A stretch of DNA of 64,000 nt from Scilla litardierei (Eukaryota; Streptophyta; Magnoliopsida; Asparagales; Asparagaceae): positions 160,582,391-160,646,390 of the forward strand of contig CM061142.1 of assembly GCA_030789695.1 (NCBI GenBank), written 5' to 3'. Of the stretch, positions 1 through 11,896 are shown piece after piece (the stretch's first letter is position 1; each line of letters begins with the position of its first letter). The notes under the pieces are model-generated. The model worked only from the letters and a program-made list of their open reading frames with translations. It had not been told where the DNA came from and did not search any database. A program made the translations under genes and the position numbers.

Positions 1-2780
1 CCTTAGTAATTAACTATGCCACAAGACCAACACCTATAACTATATACTGGTATACCGACCCACAATCATGTGTGTAACACACCAGGCACAAACACTCCTA
101 TCACTATACGTTCATCAAACATTGCTATATTCAATTACAAACATACTTTCAATATACTTAGAGTATACCCACTCAAGCTTTAGTGAGACTCAGTACATAT
201 ATCAGAATATTCTATATACGTAACACGACATTTATACCTATACCGATACCACTCCCATATATATACATCTACCAATACAACCATATACATTTCATAAATC
301 AATCACACTTAATATTTAGTCAGGCAATACTCACATAGTTAAATCAATTTATATACCATACTAATAACATTACAGACATCAGCACCCACATATTTATAAT
401 ACCCTCCCTAGTACAAACATTCACCGTATAGTCACACATAAGTAATGTACATATTCATACCATAGCCTACTACCTATAATTAGTATACTAACACATCCAT
501 ACGTACATAATTAAGATGTGCAATAGTCGTGTATACCTCACGGTATGCACGCATGCAACATCCCGTAAAAGCAAGCAATACCAATCAAAATTATAATCTA
601 CTATCATATGTATATCACTTATATACTCATGCAACGAAACATAACCTCCTACGTCTAAGCACAATATATATCTACCTACGAGCACATTCTCACACGTACT
701 AGTATATAGGTCACTCGATAGGCCTACTCACTTATCTAGACGTACACGTATTATTATCACACCTAGCATACACATAGCTTTACCAATCATTTTATTTCAA
801 CCATTATAAGTATCTCTAATTACATACACAACTTAGATATTTCAACGCTAACTCTTATATACACAGGCATCCCTAGTATAGTATAGCCAACTACACCCAA
901 ATCTATAAATAATAACACCTAAACAACTCCTTAATATCCCGAATAACTCCGAGTATATATATATATATACCACACAATAGGCAAGCATCAATATACTATG
1001 GGGGTACACTCATTCAAGCCCACGTACACAACTTAGGTACGTGCACTACGACTACCTCACAAGGTCCAAGGGCTTACTAACAATTAAGGGTTGGCACAGA
1101 CATTGACGGACCCTAAGGCCTAAGCAATAGAGGGAGGTTGAGGTCGAGGGCGTGACGAGGGAAGGATCGATAGGCACGAGTTCAGATAGGACGAATACAA
1201 GGAGATAGCTTGGTTAGACGAAACATAGACTCAATGGTGATGTTTAGGTCGTGGGAAAGGGGATGTAGTGATGCTTGAATAGGATTCAGGAAAAGAAAAT
1301 AGGGTGAATAGCATAAACTAAAATACGTGGATTTTGAAAACGGTCGTTCTTCAAAAGTTGAAATCCCAGTCTGAAAAGAAATATTTGGAGATCGATAAAA
1401 ACGAGTTGTTCGAAATAAGTCTGAGTCGAATATTCAAAATAATAGAAAATGGTCTATTGGTTAAAATTTTTAAAAGGAAGTAAAATCATTTACACGAATA
1501 TTAAGGACATGGTTTAGAAAATTCTATCCGTCAGTAATTTAATATAATGTTGTCAAAAGTTTTTGAAGGTCAAAGAATGAAATCAAGTAACAGAAGAATT
1601 TAAACTCATGTGGAATGTTTTCAAAACTTTTAGGCTACAGAAGATTTAAAATAATCAATTTTAAAACTTCTTTTAGAAAACCATGGTTTGCCAAAAATGA
1701 GAAACTGATTTACACAAGGTTCTTAATATACGAGCACAACAAGTCTAGTACGGATATAAAAATAATTGAAAGTATGTATGGTGTACGGAAAAATAATAAT
1801 AATGACTTAGTATAAGAATTTTCAAGATCGAATCGCAAATCCTTAAAATCAAATCAGGGAGGGTCTAAAGCAGGAAGTGGTTATGAAAATAGTAATTTTA
1901 CAAAAATCTGAAGTAGCGAAAACGACGAGCAAAAAAACCAACTTGCTGAAAGCTGAAACTCCATGTGCCTTGAAAGTATATGAATGGCATAAATCAGGAG
2001 GGAAACTTACAAGTTGAATAAAAGTACGATTCAGAATAAAATTAATATATGAAGGGACGACGCATTTGCATAAGTACGAAAAACATAGGCTGGGAAAATA
2101 CTATAAGCTAGTATTCAAAAATTCCGACAAACGTTTTTAAAAATTAAATCAATGAAGGAGTATGAAGTATAAGTATATTAAAATTTTGAACAAGTTAAAT
2201 TTAGTGGTATGGAAGATTGAAAAATACTTTCAGAAGGTTCAGGTTTTGTAATAGAGATGTTTGAAAATTGACGACGATCGTCATGAGGCGATCTCGTGAA
2301 TCGAGGCAAGGAAATTGGTCGGATGATCAAAACATTCATACGCCTAGGATATAAATCAGGAAAATCTACGGGGAACTCCTACGGTCGATCAACTAAAGAT
2401 TAAAAACTAAGCGCTAAGACTTCTAAAGGTTAGACGGTAAAGAAATGCGTTCAGCTTGGTCTGAAATTGATGAACCCAAGTGAACGACCCAAGGAAATTC
2501 TAGATGTCTAATACGGTCAGAGTTAGACAAGAACCACTAAGGTAACTCCTACGACGATGAAATCAATTACTGACAGGGAGTCTAAATAACAGTCAGGGCC
2601 TCTATCTAGCAAGCACAGACGTCTAACTAAGCCTTCTTACTCCTAGTGTCATAAGAAAACGACTAGACTCAGGGCTTATGACTCGGATGTTGCAATTTAT
2701 TTAATGGACATTCCGTTATTATCGTTGTTCCGTTAATTCGCAATTGCAAGACCGGACCTGCATGGGCCACCAACAAAACC
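1..2780 (-). mobile_element. N1 internal region (partial, non-coding)
   Basis: AT-rich DNA with no ORF longer than about 66 codons and no recognisable retroelement domain. It is homologous to the internal region of N3: position 1 here corresponds to about 39476, and both end in the same block next to the LTR (2755-2772 and 43600-43617). It therefore lies between the LTRs of a non-autonomous, LARD-type element whose other end is off the window to the left. The minus orientation is inferred from the TATA and hairpin arrangement of its relatives. A short (TA)n run lies near 955-968. Confidence 0.75.
2755..2772 (-). other. Candidate primer-binding site of N1
   Basis: On the minus strand the block reads TGGTGGCCCATGCAGGTC, 8 nt inside the 5' LTR. 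The same block occurs at the same place in N2 (11879-11896) and N3 (43600-43617), although the sequence around it has diverged. A block starting with TGG just inside the 5' LTR is where a tRNA primer site is expected. The matching tRNA would end in GGGCCACCA, which is not one of the usual plant primers (initiator Met or Asp). Confidence 0.5.
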
Positions 2781-4399
2781 TGTCACGCCCCGCTTCCCAA
2801 AAATGGAGGCGAAGCGTGAGAAGGTCCGCTCAGACTTGAAGCTACAAAGCTGCAAGTCCGATAAGCGTCAATCAAATTTAAAACTGCAGGTCCTTGCAAC
2901 GCGAGCGAAACAAGATAATAATAATGAAATGAGACACAAGAATAATCTCAGAATATCCAGAAATATAAATTCCAACATCGCAGAAAAGCCACCAGGCTGA
3001 AATAAAAGAGAGTCTAAAGGCCCAAACATGGCCAACAAAAGTACAGCGTACAAAACAAAGGTGCTACGCACCAACAACTAACAAAAGGCCTAAAACAAAA
3101 TAAAGCTCAACAAAGACTCAAAGAATGGCCACCGGTGTCCACCAAAATCCTCCTGGGCAATCATGGACTCAGACTCAGCGTCAGCAAAACACCACGTACT
3201 CAGCAACGGTCTCTGGCTCAGGGTCTAACATGTGACACCCAAAAGAGTAAGAGGCACATGTCAGCAAGTCTACAAGAGACTTGTGCAAGGAAACTGAAAG
3301 TAGGTAAAAGTAAAGCAACCTAGCAGTTCTAGCATGATGCAATGACATGGCAGTTAAAGTAATGAGTGCAACAGGTAAGGTAAAGTAAAGTAAAGTACGA
3401 GCATGGCATTTAAACATGGCATGGATGACAAGTATTGCATGAATCATTCACAAGATAAGTACAAGACAAGAAAAGTAAGCACCTCGTGCACAGAGATTCC
3501 GTCTTTTGGCTAGAGGGCTGATCAGGCCACTCCTAAGCTCAAGTAACCGTTTATCCCTACCCCTCCACGTGTGTCAAGCCATGGCCTTACCCCCGAACGG
3601 GAATGCTCGCTTCTGGATCACGAGCCATGAAGTGTTTTTAACAAGTATGGCATAGGGGTGCACCTAGCCGGTCCAGGGAACCCGGGCATTGGCTTTTGAC
3701 CAACACATGAGGCCCGTTTCCCCCGGAAGTAGTATTCAAGGAGTACAAGTATTGTAGCGTGTGCTACGAATGCAACAATCAACTTGGATGACATGTAGAA
3801 TGCAATGCATGGCAGTTAAAAGTGCGTACAGATAAGAAAAGTAAACGTGACAGTTTAGTATGCATGAACAACAAGTTTAAAGGGTTGGATCTAGCTTCGT
3901 TGTCAAGCTAAATCAATTAGGTGACGGCTCTAGTTTCGTTGTCAAACTAGATCAAGTAGGCGTCTAGCCAGCTATCATTTCACTGACTAGTCTCTTTTAC
4001 GCTAGGAATAAGGAAGTGGCCTAAAAACATGGCCCTACACAAGAGTTGGCAAGTTTCACTTGCCTGCAAGTACAACGTCTGAGCACACCGTCCAAGAGAG
4101 TCCAAAATCACAATTATCCTACGTGCACAAGTCCACCGGCCTAAAGTCCATATTATTAATCTTGATTAGTGAATTTAAAACATTTAAAATACTTTTGAAA
4201 AATACTGATTTTAGTCTTGATTAGCATGCATTGGGTTGGGGGTCCTAGGGGTGCAAAGCGTTACCTCAACACGACGCGAAAGCTACACCGGCGTCGGGTA
4301 GCGACGCCGGGGGTTGGATTAAAAGATCGCGCTCCAAGTCCAGATTCCAATTAGATTCCTCGCTGGGAATTTCAGAGCAATCAACCCGGGCGACGATTC

Positions 4400-5080
4400 C
4401 AGATTCCAAAGCTAGCACGTGTGACGACGGGCTACGACGTGCGACGACGTCGTACGCGGCAAGTCGTCAAAGAGAACGCACCTAGGTGGGCCCACAGTAG
4501 TCCTAGGGACCTTTGGGGGACCCACAATACCTCTGGAGAACTTGGGGGGCCCACGGAGGCAAGTTGTGCGACGGATGCGGGGTTGCAACGAATGACTCTC
4601 GGTCGTACAGCCTCGGTGCGGGGAGATCCTTCGGTCGCTGCGGGGGAACGGGGCTGTGCGGCGCTTGGGGGTGTGCAGCAGCGCGGGTGCGGGGGCCTCC
4701 TTCGGTTAGATCGGTAGGGAGGGTTGGTCGTGCGCTTGGATGCGAAGGCTGCGACGTTGCAACGTTGCAGCGTTGCAATCGTCGGTCGGTGCGGGCGGCC
4801 CGATCGGTCAGGCGCGAGCGGAGGCAAGCGAACGGGGCGGGGTCGATGCGGAGCGCTGTGCGGAGCGGGGATGCGGGCGGGGTGCGGCCAAGCCCTCGGT
4901 CAGACCGAGGGAACGGAGCAGGCGATGCGCTGCGATGCGAGCGGCGATGGATGCGGGGGCGGCTAGCGGTCGGAGCAGGCGATTTTGGTTGGTTTTCTCG
5001 GTCAGTGCGGGGGCTGAACGTCGCAACGTTGCGACGAATCGTCGCAACGTCCAATTTGGGTTTTGGAAGAGGGTAGGGCT
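4400..5080 (-). other. GC-rich island in N1 LTR
   Basis: An abrupt GC-rich block inside an otherwise AT-rich LTR. Overlapping open frames occur on both strands (for example 183 codons on the minus strand from 5054, 187 on the plus strand from 4513) and are low in complexity, rich in Arg, Ala, Gly, Ser and Pro. I regard them as by-products of GC content. On the minus strand the block starts about 35 bp downstream of the TATA-like box, so it probably forms the transcribed leader. Blocks in the same position exist in N2, N3 and N4. Confidence 0.55.
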
Positions 5081-5651
5081 AATTTCTTGCGAAAATAGGT
5101 CTTCCTAGGGGTTTCTTATATAGTATAGATGGGTTGACTTGGTCTAGGGCTAAATCTAATAGGATTAGAAGTTTAAAATAATTTAAAATTTGAAATTCAA
5201 CTTCTCCAACTCACCCAAGGATTTGACTTGGTCCAAATGAGCTGGAAATTGGCTCAAAAATTCTTTAAAACGTTTAAAACTCAAATAAATTTTATTTGGC
5301 CGAAAATAATTTATAAATTAATTATTAAAAATAATATAAAACTTGTTAAAAATATAAAAGTGGTCAAATGAACTCCAAAAATTATAAAATAAATATCGGG
5401 GTGATCGTGATGACGAATGTGAGCTAACTAAGAAGACGGATATCAAATTCGACGTCAGACGACGAAACTAAAAATAGAAACGTCTCCCGTCAAGAGCGAG
5501 AATCGTCACGTCTCATCGAGTAAGTTTAAATTGTGGAAAAACGACTCGAGAAGTGTCATTTCAAGATAGTGCCACTATTTAATACTCTCAGAGACGTTCA
5601 CAACGGCATATCACACAAAAGTGTTCACACACAAACAAAGTCTAAAACAAC

Positions 5652-5693
5652 CACGTGCACGGTCAAAAGCACGTGCACGGTCAAAAGCACGTG
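5652..5693 (-). promoter_or_regulatory. Triple G-box repeat in N1 U3
   Basis: Three CACGTG hexamers at 5652-5657, 5670-5675 and 5688-5693, in an 18-bp tandem unit that also carries GGTCAA (TTGACC, a W-box core, on the minus strand). In the inferred minus orientation this lies 35-75 bp inside the LTR start, in U3. The related N3 LTR has only one CGTGCACG here (about 38510), so the triplication is specific to N1. G-boxes bind plant bZIP/bHLH factors; the enhancer role is inferred. Confidence 0.5.
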
Positions 5694-6362
5694 CACGAAC
5701 AACGTTCAACGAAAAGTGGTCGTTACAAGTACAGAAAGAAAGTGGCATCCATAAAAATAGAGAGATAATATCCAGCGAGTACAAAATCTTAAAGGAGAAG
5801 CCTAAGCATGGCAACAAACTAACGAAGAGCAAACAAAAAGCAGTAACCTCTGAAAAGCGACGACCGAAAGGTCCTCAAGGTCTGGTCCTCGTCAGGCACA
5901 TACTCTGGGTCGACGTCCTTGGCTCCACGTACTCCAGTAAGTCTGCCTCGTCCACGAACTCTGGCTGAACACCTGACATATAGTGCCCAAGAGAAAAGGA
6001 ACTGTACGTTAGGTAAAGTCTACAAGAAGGGTTAGACTCTACTGCAAGTGCACCAACTATTAAACAATGTTTACTGGTTGATTAGCATGCTGGGGTTATA
6101 ACAGAGGAACAAAAGAAAGTAAACGCAGTAGGAAAGTAAGACGTGACAAGATGTAGTCGTAGCGTGTGCTACCAACTACGGGACTAACCTACAGGTGTCA
6201 AGACAAGTCGGGACGAGACGAGACGAGACGAGACAAGACAAGACAAGTGAGACACGAAAGGGTTCACACCTTACGGTTCGAGGGGGATCAGACCCTCTTG
6301 CCGTGTGCACGCTCAACCCAACCCCAAACCCCAAGTAAGACAAGACAAGACAAACACGACAA

Positions 6363-6655
6363 GGGATCACTCGCTCTAGATTGGCGAGTGCCCTATTGCC
6401 CTCTGGGCTGTGTATCACGACAAGGGATCACCCACTCACTGGTGAGTGCCCTATTGCCCTCTAGGCTGTGCATCACGACAAGGGATCACCCACTCACTGG
6501 TGAGTGCCCTATTGCCCTCTGGTCTGTGTATCACAACAAGGGATCACCCACTCACTGGTGAGTGCCCTATTGCCCTCTGGGCTGTGTATCAGTACAAGGG
6601 ATAACCCACTCACTGGTGAGTGCCATATTGCCCGCAGGCTGTGCAAGACGGTACA
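6363..6655. repeat. Five tandem 58-bp hairpin units in N2 left LTR
   Basis: Units start at 6363, 6424, 6482, 6540 and 6598 (first spacing 61 bp, then 58). Each contains an inverted pair: CACTCAC/GTGAGTG in units 2-5, and CACTCGC/GCGAGTG in unit 1, a paired change that keeps the 7-bp stem. The other LTR has the same five units, so the array is older than the N2 insertion. A purine-rich GACAAGA/GACGAGA microsatellite lies just before it (about 6200-6250). Confidence 0.85.
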
Positions 6656-7849
6656 GGACGTGACAAGACGGGAAAGGTTATTCTAGGGTGTCCACACGCA
6701 CGCACACACAAGATAGTGCTACGATGTCAAAAGTTGTTGTTGTTAGGCTCAGACTTCGTCGTCAAGACTGAACCGTCAAGGGACGTCCCGGACGCTATCA
6801 TTTCACGTTTGGTTGTCTTTGTACACATTTAACAGTTCTAACAAACTAAGGCCTAAGCACGGCCAAAGTGCAAGTGGATACACTTGCTTGCGGTGGCGAG
6901 TGTGGTGTCCTCCTAGAGCGTCTCGTCCAAGCGTCTCGTCAGCGGAAGTCCGTCTGAAATAGTGTCACGTCGACGGTGTCAGGTCGCGATTTTCAATAAA
7001 ACCTATTTAGGTGTGTTTCTAAGTTTTCGGGGTTACCCTAATCGTCAAAGTCACGTTTTTGGTGTTTTTATCAACCTAAATCGACCACTATCCTTTATGC
7101 ACAGAAAATTTGTCCGATGGTCGATTTCTACAGTGAGCAGCGTTTTACTGGTGTGGAAAAGTAAATTTAATTATAGTTGTCCAGTTTTAGTTAAGGTTCA
7201 GTTTGCTACAGTGTGGGTTTCGCTACGAGTTAGGGGGCTAACCTGCTGTGAGGAACGCGCACTAATCTGGTGTCGGGTCTGGAAACGGCAACAGATCGGT
7301 CACCTCTGCTCCCGGAACGTCTCGTCAAGGTCCTTGGTGATCGCGATGATAGATATGATATATCTGCGTCGATAGATTTATGACATCAAGCTTAAAGAAT
7401 TCTCTAATAATCAAAATTAACTTTCATACTCCCTGGTTACCAACATACATATTAACACGTTATAACTAACCTATATAACAAAAGCTCTTGTACATAACAT
7501 ATCTTACCTATACAAGTTTTACATATACTGCATCTTATAAGTACTGCCATAATAGGTTACAATAGTATTATAAGCGTTATAATTTTATAAGTACTGTGAG
7601 ATTAATTGTTACATGTTATAATCGGAAATTTAGCAGTACTCAAGAGCATGATGACTATACATATATATATATATATATTACTAAAATATATAGATTATAA
7701 ACCCATAGTTGCATTGAAGTCCCATAGCCCATTTATATAAGCACATATGGCATATGATACTGTTCCCATGTGATACCTACTATAGACATGCTGTTATAAA
7801 GAAGGGTTATAAAAAAACTTACTAGGTTACGTTCTTCATTCTTTCCTTT

Positions 7850-8640
7850 TTGTGTGCAGGAGAAAGTCGGAGGCATGGGCCACCCGGTGGCTTCGGATGC
7901 TTGGAGATTAGGGTTGTGCATGGGTTGGAAGGGTGTTGCTTGCGGGTTGCAGAATTCAGGCGAGGGCGTTGGGCTGTGCTGCGTGTGGCGGCGCCGCCGT
8001 GAAGAGCAGCAGCGTGCTGCTCTAGGGAGATCACCGGTTCTGCGTGTTGGGGTGGTCGAACAGTGTTCCGGCGGGGTCTACAGGTGGTCAGGGTCTCGCT
8101 GGCCGGCGATGTGAGAGTTGTTGAAGGATCTTGGTGGTGCTGGGGGGAAGTTTGGCCGGACTGAGAGAGGTCACGGGTGCGTCGGGTGGCCTGGAAATGG
8201 CCGGAGAAAGCAGCAGCAGCCGTGAGCTGCTGCTGTCTCCGCTGCTGCGAGAAGAACGGCCCGACAGGGGCTCCTGGCGGTGAGGGCGGCGCTGGGTGCG
8301 GTGGCGGGGCCTCGCAGGCAGTCGGTGGCGGCTGCGTGGTGGACGGGGATGGCGAACATCGCTTGGGGAGGCTGCAGCATTGCGGGGCGGACATCGTTGT
8401 GGCCGTTGCTGCGAGAAAACGGCCGCCGGTCTCGTGACGATGGCCATCGGCGATCTGAAGCGGTGCTGAGGCTTCGCCGAAGTCGGATGGTGCTCGGCCG
8501 TCGTGCGTTGGCCGCAAAACGCTACAGCACAGGCTGCTGTGTGTTTCGCGAGGGAGGGCCTCCGGTGATCTTGCCGGCGGTGGGAGCGGCTTCTCCAGGC
8601 GGCGAGGGCACGGTGAGGAGATGGTGATGCGCGGTGGGGG
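7850..8640 (-). other. GC-rich island in N2 left LTR
   Basis: A GC-rich block with long low-complexity frames on both strands (a minus frame of 231 codons from 8517 and one of 240 codons from 8810), rich in Pro, Ser, Ala, Arg and Gln. The equivalent block of the right LTR is at about 14300-15100 and keeps a 234-codon minus frame, but the two are LTR copies of one sequence, so this is not independent evidence of coding. No domain recognised. On the minus strand a donor-like GTAAGT follows the block in AT-rich DNA (about 7820), so it may be a first untranslated exon. Confidence 0.5.
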
Positions 8641-9340
8641 CTGGTCGGCGATGATGGCGAGGGATGAGCAGATGCGAGAGGGAGAGCTCGGGAAAAAGTA
8701 TTTTGGTGGTGGCTGAGGAAAAAAATAAGAGAATGCCCTAGGTCAAAAACAAAACTCGCTTGGGCTCTTTGTTTTGCAGCTGTGAGTTGATTTCCCCTAG
8801 GGTGTAACACGTGAGGGGATTAAAAGATGCACAAAATTGCTAAACACCCCAAGATTAATGGTTAATATGCGGGAGGGAGAGAGATATAGGGGAGGGGAAC
8901 GTGGGAGAGAGAAAAGTTGTTAGGACTTTTAGCCCAAAAATAAATATTTGATTCGATCGATCTCCTTTTTAAAAAGAAGGAAACTGAAGTATTTGCTTAT
9001 TAGGTAGAATTTAATTAAGGTTTAAGAGAACTTAAAAAAAATTTAAGTTTGCTTTTAAGAATGAAACGCACAGGTTGGATATTTAAAATGTTTATTATAA
9101 AAAGTTTAAAAACTAATAAGGAATCTTTAGCAAATTGGTTTCTCGACGTCCAAAAATTTTAAGAAAAATACAGGTCGCTCGTGCCTCCGAGAGGGTTGCG
9201 GAAACGGGGTTCTGTCACACATCGGAACTTCGGGCGTCTGTAATAAAAATCAAATTCACCCAAACGCACACAGGACACAGCTACGCGCTAAAAATACGTA
9301 CTGTCGGAACGTGACCGTTACATTCTACACACCTTAGAAA

Positions 9341-9360
9341 TGATTCCGTCCTCGGAATCA
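9341..9360 (-). promoter_or_regulatory. CGAGGACG hairpin upstream of N2 3' LTR
   Basis: In element sense (minus strand) TGATTCCGAGGACGGAATCA: a perfect 8-bp stem with an AGGA loop, 18 bp from the 3' LTR edge at 9322. Between hairpin and LTR lies the presumed, weak polypurine tract (AAGGTGTGTAGAA in sense). The same structure with changed but still paired arms occurs in N3 (38737-38756) and A3 (58228-58247). Confidence 0.7.
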
Positions 9361-11878
9361 CTTATACTAATAATAACACTATATATCTAATCCCATACCC
9401 GAAACTCTCATATCTACACATATAGATTTGCTAATCTTATAACTTTAAACGATGTTCCTCAAATAATCCATCCTAACCCGTCTCTTCACTGAGTAATGCC
9501 ACGACCAAACTCACATCCTAACACCTGACTACGGACCCATTGCTGCTGTTAAATTCCCAACTCCAAGTCCTCATAAAAGAATAATAATCCTCTTCGCTTA
9601 CCATACCACTCCACTAAACATCATCGCTCGATAACATCCTTAATTTTCTCAATCTCTTTTCAATATTTATCAATCGCTGAAATGATTTTCTAGTCGATCA
9701 CCAATCCAAGACAAAAACGTTGTCTATCTTATAACACCTTTCACAAATCAACAATTGCTGTGTCCTTAATACATTCCTTGTCATATCTTCCCATAAATGT
9801 ATCCACCAAATAAGTGTACTATCAAAATCACATCTTATCCTACTCACTATAACTAATCCCAATCAATATTAAGTCCGCCTACCTAACCATTCATTCATAT
9901 CAACACGTCGTGTTATTCCCAATGTCTTCTCAAGTCAACTTAATAATCGAACTTGATGCACCAAATGTTTTCATCATTTCATGGTCACTCTAAATCATAC
10001 CATACCTTTATAGCTACTCCTATCTACCACTCGTTCGAGTTCAGATCGATTAAGTACTCATCTTTCTATACATAATTTCATCCAATCAGAGTTCTTTTCA
10101 TCCGGAAGAAATCTAGCCTAATATCTTTGTGTTCAAAATCAACCAATCGCCACTACAGTATATCTCGTCTCACTCTATGCCTACACGCAACATAATCCTA
10201 TAAGAAAGATAGCTAGTACTAACAATGTCATAACAATAAAAAAGATAACACTGTCGAAGAAAAGAAGAAGGAAGTTTAAGGCCAAAGACATATTTTAAAA
10301 TATTTGGAAAAACGTGTATGGTTGGGGTATTGGATGAGAAAAATAGGTGCGTTGAGAACTTGTGTGCTGGTTCCAAAACTTTAAAGATCTAATTTAAAGA
10401 AAACAAATAGGTTTTGAAACATATATAAGCAGCAGAATAAACTGAACTATAATACAGAGGGCTAGGTCTAAGGAATTTACCTGCTATGGCGTTATCCACA
10501 TAATTATGAATACCATCATTCAGACAACTCCATATGTATTTCATGGACCACATTGAGTATGCATACTAGACACAAGAGACGATCACTAATATCCTAAGGG
10601 TAGCACACTTATATAGGTCTACACACTATACCTATATATACATCACGACGACATCACAAACCAAAAGGCCCACTACTAGCTAGGGATGACATAGGCAACT
10701 ACAGGCGATGATGTCTACATAAAAGAAGGAGACCGAAACCAAAAGCGACACGAAACAAGATCGAAAGAACGAAGTCAGGTAAGGCGAGGATAAGAAGATA
10801 GTCGGATGGACGGGAAAAAAATATTGCTAAAAATGATTTAACGATGTAAGAAGGATTTTGCACAAAATATGGTATCATATACCTTTATATATATATATAT
10901 ATATACTTAAGAGTGAGCAGATGTAGCAATTTAAAATTTTGGAAAAAGTAAGACGAAGGATGGATGGGTAGCGTAAGAAACGATTGTTTTGCAAATGAAG
11001 ATGAGTTTACACAATGATTTTGAAATGTTACCACGAAGAACATAGAACTGATATAATAGTACTAATAATAATAATAATAATTGGAGTTCTCTCTAGTTTA
11101 GAAAATATTCTAAAAGTATATACGGTAAGTGGTTAGAAATAGATTTTGTAGTCTAGAAAAAGTATAAATTGAATTATCAAAATGTTAATAAGGTTTTAAA
11201 ACTGAAAATATGAAAGATACCGATTTGAACATAAGTACGAGATAGTAACAACGAAAATTTCAAGAGGGTTTCAAAGAAATTAAGCAGAGCGAAGGACTTA
11301 ATAAGGAATTTCGAAAATACTTTTAGAGGAAGCAGACTTGGCAAAGGAAAAGACTCGATGGATCAACGATACTCGTCAGAAACGATCACGTGAATCGGCA
11401 GAAAGGAAAATGATCGCATGATGGATACACTTAGGATATGATTCATGAAGCTAAGATGGAACTCTACGGTCAATAACACGAGAGGGTAATGATCAGGAAG
11501 ACGCTAGAGGTCAGGGATTCTAATTATCGGGTTGTCTAAAGATCAGGAGAGCTCGGCACTGAGATTTCCTAATGAGCTAGACTGTAACCAGGAACTAATG
11601 GGAAGGTTCCTAAGAGAATCAAGGTTAGCTCAGCTGGGCCCGAAGTCGATGGACCCGAGCGAACGACTAAAAGAAGGGCTCTAGAAATCTAACACGGTCA
11701 GCGTCAAGCATGGCTACTAAGGTATCTTAGGACGGGGATGATTGAATCTTAACCGAGGTGTCTGACTATCCTACTGGGACGTCTACCTAAGTCTTCCTAC
11801 CATCTAAGACTGGGTAAACCTAATTTAGACATGTACATTAAATGAATGTGATACTCTTATTGTTCCAAACTTTTGCAT

Positions 11879-11896
11879 GACCTGCATGGGCCACCA
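11879..11896 (-). other. Candidate primer-binding site of N2
   Basis: The same 18-nt block as in N1 and N3 (minus strand TGGTGGCCCATGCAGGTC), 8 nt inside the 5' LTR that ends at 11905. No spacer or block difference affects the 18 nt in any of the three copies. Confidence 0.5.

Larger units (their letters stand above)
2781..5727 (-). repeat. N1 5' LTR
   Basis: A 2947-bp LTR. The plus strand starts TGTCACGCCCCGC and ends GGTCGTTACA, so the minus-strand LTR runs TGTAACG to CGTGACA. It is homologous along its length to the LTRs of N3. It contains a GC-rich island (about 4400-5080) and, on the minus strand just upstream of that island, a TATA-like TATATAAG (5115-5122). The right flank AGTAC (5728-5732) is the right-hand copy of the target duplication; the uninterrupted target is visible at 12058-12062 in the other LTR of N2. 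The left copy is outside the window. Confidence 0.8.
5728..9322 (-). repeat. N2 3' LTR (left copy, cut by N1)
   Basis: It aligns with 12058-15780, the other LTR of N2. The first 153 bp equivalent to 11905-12057 are missing because N1 is inserted at AGTAC and the rest lies off the window. The right end is GGAACGTGACCGTTACA at 9322. The length difference from the right copy (3595 against 3723 bp) comes mainly from the (TA)n tract, short here (about 7662-7678) and long there. It holds a five-unit hairpin repeat (6363-6655) and a GC-rich island (about 7850-8640). Confidence 0.8.

Noticed and set aside
6363..6655. CRISPR-like array (58-bp units)
   Set aside because: Plant nuclear context; no unique spacers; units are adjacent tandem repeats with internal hairpins in a retroelement LTR.
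7822..8517. 231- and 234-codon minus frames in the GC islands of N2 (also 14271-14975)
   Set aside because: Low-complexity, GC-driven frames with equally long frames on the other strand and no domain; conservation reflects LTR duplication.
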